From assembly GCF_010646885.2 (NCBI RefSeq), contig NZ_CP050700.1:2258501-2322500 (forward strand): a DNA stretch of 64,000 bases, in the 5' to 3' direction. Positions 28,563-38,068 of this stretch are shown piece by piece. The position numbers were made by a program, and so were the translations under genes. This stretch comes from Desulfopila sp. IMCC35008. GTDB lineage: Bacteria; Desulfobacterota; Desulfobulbia; Desulfobulbales; Desulfocapsaceae. The notes below the pieces were generated by a model, which was not told the origin of the DNA, did no database searches, and saw nothing but the letters and a program-made list of their open reading frames with translations. Position 1 is the stretch's first letter; each line of letters opens with the position of its first letter.

Positions 28563-29956
28563 CAACTGCATGTCTGTTCATCCTCCTCTTTGGGTGTATG
28601 TTGCTTGGAATGCCTATCGCGCTGGCACTTGGATTGTCGAGTATCGCAACGATCCTGATGTTTTCCAGTGACTCACTTGCATCAATCGCGTTGAAGCTTT
28701 TTGAAGCTTTGTCAGAGCATTATACCCTGTTGGCAATACCTTTCTTTATTCTGTCTTCTGCGTTCCTGTCTACCGGTGGTGTCGCTAAACGTATCATCCG
28801 TTTCGCTCTGAGCCTTGTCGGGCATATCCGTGGCGGTATCGCCATGGCTTCAGTCCTGGCATGTATGATTTTTGCGGCTGTATCCGGATCTTCGCCGGCA
28901 ACTGTTGCAGCAATTGGTTCTATTGTTATCGTGGGCATGGTACGGGCAGGTTATCCGGAAAGTCTCGCGGCAGGTGTTATCGCTAACGCCGGTACTCTCG
29001 GGATACTGATTCCACCTTCCATTGTTATGCTGGTGTATGCTGCTGCAACGGAAGAGTCTGCAGCCCGCATGTTCATGGCAGGATTTATTCCTGGTATCAT
29101 GATGGGGCTGATGCTGATGATAGTTATATATTTTGTTGCCAGGGCGAAGAAGATTCCCTGCAGGCCCTGGGCTGGCATCAAGGAAGTCTTTGCTGCTGGT
29201 TTTAGTGCCGCAGGCGGTTTAATGCTCATTGTTATAGTGCTCGGCTCCATCTATGGAGGTGTAGCAAGCCCAACAGAGGCTGCTGCCGTGTCTGCTGTAT
29301 ATGCCTTTCTGGTAGCAATTTTCGGCTATCGTGATATGGGGCCGATGAAAGGTGTGTTGTGGAAGCAGGAAGGTGAATCTGTAGGTTCTATGATTTACAG
29401 GAATACAATACAGACTCTAATTGCTTTCCCTAAAAGTATTTTTGATAAAGAGGTGAACAAGGTAGTTTTAGACGCAGCAAAGGTAAGTATCATGCTGCTG
29501 TTTATTATTGCCAACGCCATGTTGTTTGCCCATGTGCTTACCACAGAGCGAATTCCTCACCATATCGCCGAAATAATCGTAAACCTCGGCCTATCATGGT
29601 GGATGTTCCTGATAGTTGTTAATATTTTACTGCTTATCGCCGGAAACTTTATGGAGCCATCAGCAATCCTGCTGATTATGGCACCTATTTTATTTCCGAT
29701 CGCAGTACAGCTTGGAATTGACCCGATTCATCTCGGTATCATCATGGTTGTCAATATGGAGATCGGCATGCTGACGCCGCCTGTGGGTCTCAACCTGTTT
29801 GTTATATCCGGAATTACAGGGCACGGTATGGGCTGGGCAATACGAGCTGCACTCCCATGGCTGTGCGTACTGTTGACATTCCTTATACTTATTACCTATA
29901 TTCCCCAGATTTCTTTGTTCCTGCCTGAGTTTATCGACAAAATACAAGGCTACTGA
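28559..29956 (+). CDS. dctM: TRAP transporter large permease, DctM family
   Basis: 465 residues with about 12 hydrophobic segments. It is the ion-coupled transport channel of the TRAP complex. Family marks are GMPIALALGLSS, VSGSSPATVAAIGSI, GTLGILIPPSI and the late MEIGMLTPPVGLNLFV. It is some 35 residues longer than the usual 425-430. The extra length lies in a polar loop at about residues 259-305 (MGPMKGVLWKQEGESVG, then TLIAFPKSIFDKEVNK), between transmembrane segments. It is followed by a strong terminator. Confidence 0.94.
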   Translation: MTTACLFILLFGCMLLGMPIALALGLSSIATILMFSSDSLASIALKLFEALSEHYTLLAIPFFILSSAFLSTGGVAKRIIRFALSLVGHIRGGIAMASVLACMIFAAVSGSSPATVAAIGSIVIVGMVRAGYPESLAAGVIANAGTLGILIPPSIVMLVYAAATEESAARMFMAGFIPGIMMGLMLMIVIYFVARAKKIPCRPWAGIKEVFAAGFSAAGGLMLIVIVLGSIYGGVASPTEAAAVSAVYAFLVAIFGYRDMGPMKGVLWKQEGESVGSMIYRNTIQTLIAFPKSIFDKEVNKVVLDAAKVSIMLLFIIANAMLFAHVLTTERIPHHIAEIIVNLGLSWWMFLIVVNILLLIAGNFMEPSAILLIMAPILFPIAVQLGIDPIHLGIIMVVNMEIGMLTPPVGLNLFVISGITGHGMGWAIRAALPWLCVLLTFLILITYIPQISLFLPEFIDKIQGY

Positions 29957-29986
29957 TAATAATTTAGCAGTATATCGGATCATATG

Positions 29987-30026
29987 AGGCCGCTTGAGAG
30001 CAAATCTCTCAAGCGGCCTTTCTTTT
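29987..30026 (+). terminator. Terminator of the dct operon
   Basis: Perfect 14-bp inverted repeat (29987-30000 and 30006-30019) with a 5-nt loop, followed by TTCTTTT. It ends the dctQM transcript 30 nt after the stop codon. Confidence 0.85.
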
Positions 30027-30174
30027 GCGTTTTTTCACTCTATTAACAGATTGGTGTTGCATGAAAAGATGACTATGGTCTATAAAGGTTATTTTTTCCT
30101 AACTTATGAGAGCAAATTGCGCCTGATATCTTTAACGGAAATTGACGATTAATTAATCATATGGAGCACACATT

Positions 30175-30666
30175 ATGTTAACTACACCTGAAATAAAAAA
30201 GATACTTTATGTGACCGACCTTGGTAAACGTACCCGTCCTGTATTCATGCACGCCCTTGCTCAGGCAGCAAACAATAACGCCTCGATTATCGTCCTCCAT
30301 GTTGTTGAGCCGATGACCGAAACAGCATGTGCGGTGATCCAGACCTATTTGTCAAATGAGGATGTTGCCAAAGTTCAGAAAGACGGCATGAAAAAAGTGC
30401 TGAAATACATGAAGAAACGGATTGATAAATTCCTTCAGGATGAGTGTGGCGGTAAAAGTCTTGGCACAGAACCCGTTGAAGAAATAATTGTTGTCGCTGG
30501 CAAACCAAGCGAAGAAATCCTGCGTGTTGCCGATGAGCACGAAGCTGACATGATCGTTATCGGCAAATCCGGCAGAAAAGTCAGGGGGACCAAGGTAATG
30601 GGGTCAACAACCCGCAGGGTCAACAGGCTCGCAAAAGTGCCTGTGTTGATGGTTCCCAACCAGTAA
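30175..30666 (+). CDS. Universal stress protein (UspA family)
   Basis: 163 residues, a single Usp domain. The N-terminal strand KKILYVTDLGKRTRP and the C-terminal ATP-loop VIGKSGRKVRGTKVMGSTTRRVNRLAKVPVLMV (read as two parts around residues 127-160) indicate an ATP-binding Usp. Such proteins act as small cytosolic stress regulators; the target is unknown. It is 21 nt upstream of ispH and probably shares its transcript. Confidence 0.9.
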   Translation: MLTTPEIKKILYVTDLGKRTRPVFMHALAQAANNNASIIVLHVVEPMTETACAVIQTYLSNEDVAKVQKDGMKKVLKYMKKRIDKFLQDECGGKSLGTEPVEEIIVVAGKPSEEILRVADEHEADMIVIGKSGRKVRGTKVMGSTTRRVNRLAKVPVLMVPNQ

Positions 30667-30687
30667 GGCATTTCTCGGGATACTGTT

Positions 30688-31614
30688 ATGTACACCTTTA
30701 ATGTAGTGCTGGCATCTCCACGAGGCTTTTGCGCCGGTGTGGAGCGGGCGATTGAAACTGTTCGCAGGGCCGTAAGTTATTATGGCAGTCCGATTTACGT
30801 ATTACATGAGATCGTTCATAACAAGCATGTGATACAGGAGTTGGAAGAGCTTGGCGTCGTTTTTGTTGAGGAGCTCGAAGATGTTCCCCAAGGGCAATTG
30901 TGTATTTTCAGTGCCCATGGGGTCTCTGTCGAAGTCGAGAAAATGGCAGGATCTTATGGATTAAAAACTATAGACGCAACCTGCCCTCTGGTGGGAAGTG
31001 TTCATCGAATGGCTGAAAGGTACCATTCAGAGGGATGTGAAGTAATCATCATCGGCCACCATAAACATCCGGAAGTCGAAGGTACCGCCGGGAGGGTTGT
31101 AAACGGTACCGTACATGTCGTTGCCAATATCAAGGATGTTGATGCTCTTACAGTCAAGGATGCAGAAAAGGTCGGCTTTGTAACTCAGACTACGTTAAGC
31201 AGGGAGGATCTCACCCCAATAAGGGAAAGACTGCAAGAGAGATTCCCTAAAATAAGGGGGCCGTTGTCAAATATCTGTTTTGCTACGGAAAACCGCCAAT
31301 GTGCTGTCAAGCAACTGGCTAAAAAAACGGATCTTATTTTCGTCGTAGGCTCCAAAAACAGTTCAAATTCAAACAGACTGAAAGAGGTTGCTGAAATTAA
31401 TGGAACACCCGCTCATCTTATTGATGACCGGGATGATATTAGAGCCGAATGGCTCGAAGGTGTCACCAGTGTGGGTATAACTGCAGGAGCTTCTGCACCT
31501 GAAAGATTGGTAGATGGGGTGTTGGAACGTTTGACTGAAATTGGATGTACTAGTATCTCGACCATGGATGGGATTAAAGAGACTATTCGTTTTAAACCGG
31601 CTGCTATCAAATAG
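30688..31614 (+). CDS. ispH: 4-hydroxy-3-methylbut-2-enyl diphosphate reductase
   Basis: 308 residues. IspH is the [4Fe-4S] enzyme of the last MEP-pathway step, reducing HMBPP to IPP and DMAPP. The three cluster cysteines are present: C15 (RGFCAGVER), C99 (DATCPLV) and C197 (NICFATENR). Conserved SAHGVS, HHKHPEV and TAGASAPE motifs are also seen. A bidirectional terminator separates it from the convergent dapL gene. Confidence 0.95.
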   Translation: MYTFNVVLASPRGFCAGVERAIETVRRAVSYYGSPIYVLHEIVHNKHVIQELEELGVVFVEELEDVPQGQLCIFSAHGVSVEVEKMAGSYGLKTIDATCPLVGSVHRMAERYHSEGCEVIIIGHHKHPEVEGTAGRVVNGTVHVVANIKDVDALTVKDAEKVGFVTQTTLSREDLTPIRERLQERFPKIRGPLSNICFATENRQCAVKQLAKKTDLIFVVGSKNSSNSNRLKEVAEINGTPAHLIDDRDDIRAEWLEGVTSVGITAGASAPERLVDGVLERLTEIGCTSISTMDGIKETIRFKPAAIK

Positions 31615-31628
31615 AGCATCTCCTGAAT

Positions 31629-31669
31629 AAGAAAAGGGTCGTATTTCATTGAAATACGACCCTTTTCTT
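31629..31669. terminator. Bidirectional terminator between ispH and dapL
   Basis: Perfect 19-bp inverted repeat (31629-31647 and 31651-31669) with a 3-nt loop. The outer part is A-rich on the left and T-rich on the right, so the element should terminate transcription from both sides. Confidence 0.85.
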
Positions 31670-31730
31670 ACTTTGTTTCCACTATGCAACCAAGCTGGAT
31701 GGGATGGGAACTATTTATATGCCTGCGAGG

Positions 31731-32954
31731 TTACTGCAAGGCCTTGCGTACGCGTTTCATCGCTTTTTCAACATTTTCAAAACTATTGAAGGCGGAAATT
31801 CGGATATAACCATCGCCGCATTTACCAAATCCGGCCCCCGGAGTACAGACAACACCTGCCTTGTGCAGCAGCATATCAAAGAACTCCCAGGAATCTATAT
31901 CGCCCTTTATCCAGATATAGGGAGAGTTTTTGCCGCCGACATAATCATACCCCAATTCCTCCATGGTTTTACATATATGGTCAGCATTCTTCATGTAATA
32001 GTTTACCAATGCTTTTACCTCAGCTTTCCCTTCAGGGCTGTATACTGCAGCCGCAGCTTTTTGCACGGGGTAGGAAACACCGTTGAATTTTGTACAGTGC
32101 CTGCGGTTCCACAATGCATGGAGAGAGTGGCTGTTTCCTTCTTTATCAAAGGCGACACATGCTTTAGGGACGACAGTGAATGCGCACCGTGTTCCTGTAA
32201 AACCGGCTGTTTTAGAGAAGCTCCTGAACTCAACCGCAACTTCTTTTGCTCCCTCAATCTCATAGATGGATTTAGGCAAGGAGTCGTCCTGGATAAATGA
32301 TTCGTAAGCTGCATCAAAAAGTATCAGTGCCTTGCTCTCGCGGGCATAATCAACCCAGGTTTTCAATTCATCACGGGAAATAGTTGAACCGGTGGGATTG
32401 TTTGGAAAACAGAGGTAGATAAGATCTACTTTTTCTTTCGGCAGGGATGGGACAAAGTTATTTTCCTTCGTTGAGTCGAGGTAAACGAGTCCCCCATATC
32501 TTCCATCTTTGAAAAGTTCTGTCCTGCCTGCCATTACGTTTGTGTCAAGATATACAGGGTAAACCGGATCAGGGATAGCTATGGTGATATCATTTGAAAA
32601 CAGTTCCTGAAAGTTACCGGTATCGCATTTAGCTCCATCACTTACAAAAATTTCATCGGCAGAGATGTCGGCACCTCTTGAACGGAAGTCGTTTTCGGCA
32701 ATGGCTTCACGAAGGAAGTCGTAGCCCTGCTCGGGGCCATAACCATGAAAACCGGCCTCGGTGGCCATCTCATCAATAGCATCATGAAATGCAGCGGTAC
32801 ATGCTTTAGGCAGTGGTTGCGTTACATCTCCGATACCAAGTTTGATTACCTCCTTGTCGGGATTATTCTCCTGAAAAGATGAAACCCGCTTGGCAATGTC
32901 GGAAAAGAGGTACGATGCTTGTAATTTGAGATAGTGTTCGTTAATTGTTATCAT
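31731..32954 (-). CDS. dapL: LL-diaminopimelate aminotransferase
   Basis: 407 residues, the expected length. This PLP enzyme converts tetrahydrodipicolinate to LL-diaminopimelate in one step with glutamate, by-passing the acylated intermediates of DapD/C/E. The opening [27 protein letters not shown], the catalytic lysine region [12 protein letters not shown], and the [12 protein letters not shown] substrate-binding segment fit the family closely. This lysine route variant is typical of deltaproteobacteria, chlamydiae and plants. It is monocistronic. Confidence 0.95.
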   Translation of the reverse strand: MITINEHYLKLQASYLFSDIAKRVSSFQENNPDKEVIKLGIGDVTQPLPKACTAAFHDAIDEMATEAGFHGYGPEQGYDFLREAIAENDFRSRGADISADEIFVSDGAKCDTGNFQELFSNDITIAIPDPVYPVYLDTNVMAGRTELFKDGRYGGLVYLDSTKENNFVPSLPKEKVDLIYLCFPNNPTGSTISRDELKTWVDYARESKALILFDAAYESFIQDDSLPKSIYEIEGAKEVAVEFRSFSKTAGFTGTRCAFTVVPKACVAFDKEGNSHSLHALWNRRHCTKFNGVSYPVQKAAAAVYSPEGKAEVKALVNYYMKNADHICKTMEELGYDYVGGKNSPYIWIKGDIDSWEFFDMLLHKAGVVCTPGAGFGKCGDGYIRISAFNSFENVEKAMKRVRKALQ

Positions 32955-33224
32955 AGTATTGAGTTTTCAGTTGTGATGTTCTTCTTTAGCGTTACAGTTT
33001 ATCATCATTTAGCCTTCTGCCCGAAATTGCTGCCGGACAATACAGTGCTCAGGCAATGTATTTTGTCAGGTATGGGCAAGGGGAGTGAATGAAACCGCTG
33101 GATTGTAGTGATAGTCTAAAGTTGTATTTAGCAAACGACTCAGGAGATTATAACTGTCTTACTGGTCGTGTCAATGCTCAATAATTTCGTAGCAGGGATA
33201 GCCCTTGAAAGGAAAGGAATAATT

Positions 33225-35852
33225 ATGGAGAGTGCAAAAGCCGAGACAATTTACCGGCAGGATTACAAGGTACCATCCTATCTGATAAATACTGTTCACC
33301 TCAACTTCAAGTTACATGAAGATTTCACAGAGGTGACATCCACCATGAAAATCTCCAGAAACCGTCAATCGGACGATGTTTCTAAAAAGCTCATTCTGGA
33401 TGGTGAACAACTTGAACTTTTATCCATCCTGTATAACGGAAAGCAGCTCCATGAAAGTGATTACACTGTTACGGAAACCAATCTCCAACTGAATGTCGTC
33501 GATGATGATTTCGAGTTGCAGATGGTAACCCGCATTTATCCCGACAAAAACAGCTCACTTGAAGGATTGTATCGATCGAGCGGTAACTACTGCACCCAAT
33601 GTGAGGCTGAAGGTTTTCGCAAGATCACGTACTTCAATGATCGGCCTGACAACCTGGCAAAATTTACAACCCGCATAGAGGCACCACTGGAGACATGCCC
33701 TGTTTTATTGTCTAACGGAAACAGGATAGATCGTGGAGAGCTGGACAGTGGGTATCACTTCGCAGTATGGGAAGATCCTTTTCCTAAACCCTGTTACCTC
33801 TTTGCTCTCGTTGCAGGCAAACTCCTGTATTTGGAAGATAGCTACACGACATGCTCCGGCCGGGATATATGCCTGCGCATTTATGTGGAAGAGCGCAATA
33901 TCGACAAATGTGAACATGCCATGCGGTCCCTGAAAAAGGCGATGAAGTGGGATGAAGATGTTTATGGCCTCGAATATGATCTCGATATTTTCATGATTGT
34001 AGCTGTTGATGATTTCAATATGGGCGCCATGGAGAATAAGGGCCTCAATATTTTCAATTCGAAATATATTCTTGCCTCCCCGAAAACAGCAACTGATGCA
34101 GATTATCTCGGAATAGAAGGTGTTGTTGCTCATGAATACTTTCACAACTGGACCGGTAACAGAGTCACCTGTCGTGATTGGTTTCAGCTGAGTCTTAAAG
34201 AAGGGTTGACCGTCTTCAGGGATCAGGAGTTCTCTGCCGACATGAATTCCCGACCGGTGCAACGAATAGACGATGTGCGTGTACTGCGCACCCACCAGTT
34301 TCGTGAAGACAGTAGTCCAATGGCCCATCCTGTCCGACCGGATTCTTATGAGGAAATCAATAATTTTTATACGGTCACAGTCTACAACAAGGGGGCCGAA
34401 GTTATCCGAATGATGCATACCCTTCTTGGTCCGGAAGGGTTCAGAAAGGGAATGAATATCTACTTTGAACGTCATGACGGGAAAGCTGTAACCTGTGATG
34501 ATTTTGTTGCTTCAATGAGCGATGCCAACAAATATTCACTTGATCAATTCAAGTACTGGTATAGCCAGTCGGGCACTCCGCAACTTGTCGTTTCTGAGAA
34601 GTTCTATGCACTTACACAAGAATATGAACTGGAGGTAGAGCAAACCTGCCCTGAAACACCTGGCCAAAAAGAAAAACAGCCGTTTCATATCCCGATAGAA
34701 ATCGGTTTACTGGCGGCCACCGGGAAAGAGTTAAGCATTGGTGATAGCAAATCGGTTGTGTTGGAGCTTAAGAAGACTAAAGAAAAGTTCCTCTTTAAAG
34801 GCGTAAAAGAAAAACCCGTTCTTTCATTTTTGCGAAATTTCTCAGCCCCTGTGAAGGTATCTTCATTCCAGGATCGTCAAGAACTAATGTTCCTGATGGC
34901 CAACGATTCCGATCTTTATAATCGTTGGGAAGCTTCTTCACGACTGGCCGAACAATTCATTTTTGATATTGTCGAAGAATTGCAGTCGGGGAAACAGCCA
35001 GCCCTCAGTGAAGAATATATTGAGGCAGTAGCCGCAAATATTGAAACAGGGAAGAAGGATAGTTCGCTATTGGCACAAGCACTGCAACTGCCTCCTGAGC
35101 CATATCTGGCAGGATTAATGGAGACTGTTGATCCCGTAAATCTGCACAAGGCACGATTGTTGGTACAACAACAACTTGGCGAAAAGCTTAAATCCGTTTT
35201 CAGTGAACTCTATGAGCAGAATGACAGGGATGAGAAGTACAATATCACACCTGAAGCGATGGGGGGGAGAAGCTTGAAAAATGTTTCCCTCGGCTACCTG
35301 ATGTCGATGAACCCTGTTGATGAAACCGCTGCGTCTTATTGCTTGAGCCAATATGAGAAAGAAAACAATATGACCGATGTTACCGCAGCACTTCAGAACA
35401 TTGCCAATAGTGACCTGTCGTCCCGGAACGATTTACTCGATGACTTCTTTCGCAAATGGAAACACGATCCGCTGGTTATGGATAAGTGGCTCATGATACA
35501 GGCAACATCAAGGCTTGAATCTACCCTTGATGAGGTTAAAAAATTAATGAACAATGAGGTTTTCTCAATAAAGAACCCGAACAAGGTTCGATCGTTAATC
35601 GGTGCATTTTGTTCTATGAACCATTATCGCTTCCATGACATTGCCGGGGAAGGATACAGCTTTCTTGCAGATCGCATAATTGAATTGAATGGCTTTAATC
35701 CACAGATTGCCGCGCGATTAGTTTCCCCTTTTACTACTTGGAGGAAGTACGATAGTGAGCGCCAGATATTGATGAGGGATCAACTCGAGCGGATTGCAGC
35801 CACCCCGAAACTATCAAGGGATGTAAATGAAATAGTTAGAAAAAGTTTATAA
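33225..35852 (+). CDS. pepN: Aminopeptidase N (M1 family)
   Basis: 875 residues from the ATG at 33225 (GGAAAGGA ahead); the frame opens earlier at 33168, but those codons lack a ribosome binding site and family similarity. It is a zinc exopeptidase of the cytoplasm. The exopeptidase motif GAMENKG and the zinc site HEYFHNWTGN...LKEG (HExxH with the third ligand Glu 18 residues later) are intact. The C-terminal DUF3458 helical repeats fill residues 550-875. It belongs to the E. coli PepN type. The downstream SDR gene is on the same strand. Confidence 0.95.
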   Translation: MESAKAETIYRQDYKVPSYLINTVHLNFKLHEDFTEVTSTMKISRNRQSDDVSKKLILDGEQLELLSILYNGKQLHESDYTVTETNLQLNVVDDDFELQMVTRIYPDKNSSLEGLYRSSGNYCTQCEAEGFRKITYFNDRPDNLAKFTTRIEAPLETCPVLLSNGNRIDRGELDSGYHFAVWEDPFPKPCYLFALVAGKLLYLEDSYTTCSGRDICLRIYVEERNIDKCEHAMRSLKKAMKWDEDVYGLEYDLDIFMIVAVDDFNMGAMENKGLNIFNSKYILASPKTATDADYLGIEGVVAHEYFHNWTGNRVTCRDWFQLSLKEGLTVFRDQEFSADMNSRPVQRIDDVRVLRTHQFREDSSPMAHPVRPDSYEEINNFYTVTVYNKGAEVIRMMHTLLGPEGFRKGMNIYFERHDGKAVTCDDFVASMSDANKYSLDQFKYWYSQSGTPQLVVSEKFYALTQEYELEVEQTCPETPGQKEKQPFHIPIEIGLLAATGKELSIGDSKSVVLELKKTKEKFLFKGVKEKPVLSFLRNFSAPVKVSSFQDRQELMFLMANDSDLYNRWEASSRLAEQFIFDIVEELQSGKQPALSEEYIEAVAANIETGKKDSSLLAQALQLPPEPYLAGLMETVDPVNLHKARLLVQQQLGEKLKSVFSELYEQNDRDEKYNITPEAMGGRSLKNVSLGYLMSMNPVDETAASYCLSQYEKENNMTDVTAALQNIANSDLSSRNDLLDDFFRKWKHDPLVMDKWLMIQATSRLESTLDEVKKLMNNEVFSIKNPNKVRSLIGAFCSMNHYRFHDIAGEGYSFLADRIIELNGFNPQIAARLVSPFTTWRKYDSERQILMRDQLERIAATPKLSRDVNEIVRKSL

Positions 35853-35907
35853 ATCCAGTGTAGTTTTTATTTCATTGAAGTGTAAAACCTACGAGGGGGA
35901 GTATGTA

Positions 35908-36618
35908 ATGGGAAACATTTTTATAACAGGTGTGAGCGGCGGCCTTGGCAAGGCAATGGCCGAGTATTTCATCAGGGCAGGGGGGGCTGTCTTCGGCGTA
36001 AGCAGGAGCGCCCCGAAAGATTTGCTCCAGTTTGAAAATTTCTCGTTTAGAAGCCTTGACCTTGGGAATCACGAGAGTATTCCTCCATGCCTGGACGCAC
36101 TTTTTACAGACAATCAATTCGACCTTTTTATGTTAAATGCAGGTACTATCGGTCAGTATGGGGATCTGGCTGATATCAGCCTTCAGGAAGCAAAACATGT
36201 TGAAGATGTTAACGTCTGGTCGAATAAGGTTATACTTGACTATTGCCTGCAGAAAAAGATGTCAGTAAGGCAGGTTGTGGCTATTTCTTCAGGTGCTTCG
36301 GTGAGTGATGCGCGGGGTTGGAGTGCCTACGGTGTTTCAAAGGCAGCACTCAATATGTTGATCAGAATGTACGCAGCAGAAATACCAGAAACACACTTTT
36401 GTTCACTCGCTCCCGGCATTGTCGATACCAGTATGCAGGAATATCTCTACAGCCTGGGAAAAGATGATAAATACCAGACCCTTGGTGTGCTTCAGTCTGC
36501 GAAAGAGAGCGGCAAGATGCCATCTGCCGAAGCTGCAGCAGAAAATATCATCAATGCTCTTCCCAAGATTCGGGAAACAATCAAGAGTGGCGGGTACGCA
36601 GATATCAGGAAGTTATAA
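35908..36618 (+). CDS. Short-chain dehydrogenase/reductase
   Basis: 236 residues from the ATG at 35908, placed 7 nt after GAGGGGGA. The cofactor glycine motif TGVSGGLG (residues 7-14), NAGTIGQ, the catalytic serine in ISSGAS and the YGVSK (YxxxK) pair make an active classical SDR likely. Substrate and pathway cannot be told. It follows pepN by 55 nt and converges with the small cytochrome gene. Confidence 0.88.
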   Translation: MGNIFITGVSGGLGKAMAEYFIRAGGAVFGVSRSAPKDLLQFENFSFRSLDLGNHESIPPCLDALFTDNQFDLFMLNAGTIGQYGDLADISLQEAKHVEDVNVWSNKVILDYCLQKKMSVRQVVAISSGASVSDARGWSAYGVSKAALNMLIRMYAAEIPETHFCSLAPGIVDTSMQEYLYSLGKDDKYQTLGVLQSAKESGKMPSAEAAAENIINALPKIRETIKSGGYADIRKL

Positions 36619-36634
36619 AAAATATATAATTGTC

Positions 36635-36901
36635 TTATCTCTTGTGGCAGAAGAGACATCGATATTTGGGTGGATGTGTTTCGGGGAGGGGAGAGCTTTT
36701 CCCCTCTTCATGGCATTGGATGCAGTTTTTACCCGCCTCCTTCTTGCTTTTTATTGCATGAAAAGGCTCATGGATCTCATCATGCGGCAACCGGGAAGTG
36801 GTCTCCTCGGGTGCGGACCAGAGAAACAGGAGGATGGTTGCGCCTGTAAGGATAAAGGCGATGTTGAGGAGAATATTCTTGTTTTTTTTCAATATGCTCA
36901 T
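36635..36901 (-). CDS. Small membrane-anchored dihaem cytochrome c
   Basis: 88 residues from the ATG at 36901; a TTG at 36922, overlapping the upstream stop, would add seven. One transmembrane segment (about 10-30) is followed by a periplasmic tail with two haem c sites, CIQCH and CLFCH, the second within PPKYRCLFCH. The small size, tail anchor and THPPK motif recall NapB-like or periplasmic electron-shuttle cytochromes, but the partner is unknown. It is co-transcribed with the flavoprotein gene just upstream. Confidence 0.78.
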   Translation of the reverse strand: MSILKKNKNILLNIAFILTGATILLFLWSAPEETTSRLPHDEIHEPFHAIKSKKEAGKNCIQCHEEGKSSPLPETHPPKYRCLFCHKR

Positions 36902-36918
36902 AGAGTTGTTTTCTATCG

Positions 36919-37956
36919 TCAATGTGCCATTTCCAGCTTTTTAAAGCTCAAGGCTTTAGTGCGAAGGAGCAGGGTGATTGTTTCAAATAGCAGTGAGGTG
37001 AGAATCCTGTTTTTACCTGTCCTGCGAACCATCCTGGAATGCACCTGATGCATGGCTATTAAACGTTCCATTTGTTGCAGATCAGTACCTTTGTCCGCTA
37101 TATGGTTTCCGATAATTTCGCCAGATACAATAGCCGGATATATACCTTCCCCTGTCAACCCCGAGGCTAAACCAGCTGCCTCACCAACAAGAAATATATC
37201 TCCGAAATTCCAGCCCTGATAGTCATGATTTACAAGTTCCGCCCTTGGTTGGAGACGGCTGAGATCATATCCTTGTTTTTCTGACCATGCAAGAAGAGCA
37301 GCTTTTAATGCTGCCGGTGTCATCTGTCGCCGATCAGCATATGCACCTATTGAGATGGAATCATGGTGGGGGAAAATCCAGCCATACCCGTTTCGGAATG
37401 TGGTCCAGTCAAGATGCCATTCCATCTTCTCTGCAGTAGCGGGATACTGGTAGTTGATGCCAACACCAAGGCTTTCGGTGGTAAGTCCAAGATGCTTGCG
37501 AACCTTTGAAGTTGCACCGTCGGCACCGACCAGTATATCGTAATGAGCAATGTATTCCTTGCCGTTTTCTTTATCTTCAAAAACGAGCTGTTTATTTTCG
37601 TGATGAATTTGAGTTAACTGGCATGACGCACGCAAATCCACCCCTGATTTTTTGGCTTTTTCTGCCATATGCCGACCGAGGTTCGTGCGGTTAACCGTGG
37701 CGATGATGGGATCTTTTTCAATAATCCGTGCCTGTTGAAAAGGTGTTATAACATGTTGAACATGAAACTGCTTTTCAATGAGATGGGGAGGGACCTTGGT
37801 GAGTAGCCCGGACCAGGTGATTCCACCAGCACAAACCTTCGGCCCGAATCTACTCTTGCGTTCAAGCAGCAGTACTTCTTTTTGGTGTTCTGCCAGGGCT
37901 GTAGCACAGGCTAGTCCGGATGGCCCGCCGCCGATGATAATGACATTGTAATGCAT
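36919..37956 (-). CDS. Geranylgeranyl reductase family FAD-dependent oxidoreductase
   Basis: 345 residues from MHYNVIIIGGG (ATG at 37956); an upstream start at 37989 is less likely. It has an N-terminal FAD Rossmann motif GGGPSGLACATAL, the family signature KVCAGGITW, a middle GADGATSKVRKHLG, and a late FAD block GDIFLVGEAAGLASGLTGEGI. Family members reduce isoprenoid double bonds or hydroxylate quinone-like substrates. With the dihaem cytochrome gene overlapping its stop codon, a membrane-lipid or quinone redox role is plausible but not shown. Confidence 0.87.
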   Translation of the reverse strand: MHYNVIIIGGGPSGLACATALAEHQKEVLLLERKSRFGPKVCAGGITWSGLLTKVPPHLIEKQFHVQHVITPFQQARIIEKDPIIATVNRTNLGRHMAEKAKKSGVDLRASCQLTQIHHENKQLVFEDKENGKEYIAHYDILVGADGATSKVRKHLGLTTESLGVGINYQYPATAEKMEWHLDWTTFRNGYGWIFPHHDSISIGAYADRRQMTPAALKAALLAWSEKQGYDLSRLQPRAELVNHDYQGWNFGDIFLVGEAAGLASGLTGEGIYPAIVSGEIIGNHIADKGTDLQQMERLIAMHQVHSRMVRRTGKNRILTSLLFETITLLLRTKALSFKKLEMAH

Positions 37957-38007
37957 GAATAAAGAACAACAGGTCCTGGTGGCTATCACATAGATTATGA
38001 AAATAAG

Positions 38008-38049
38008 AAAAAAAGGCCTGCTCCTTTTTACAGGACCCAGGCCTTTTTT
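38008..38049 (-). terminator. Terminator of the sdhCAB operon
   Basis: Read on the minus strand, AAAAAAGGCCTG (38049-38038) pairs with CAGGCCTTTTTTT (38020-38008) across a 17-nt loop, ending in a T run. It lies 20 nt after the sdhB stop and before the geranylgeranyl-reductase-type gene. Confidence 0.8.
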
Positions 38050-38068
38050 GCATGTTTTTTAAAAACCG

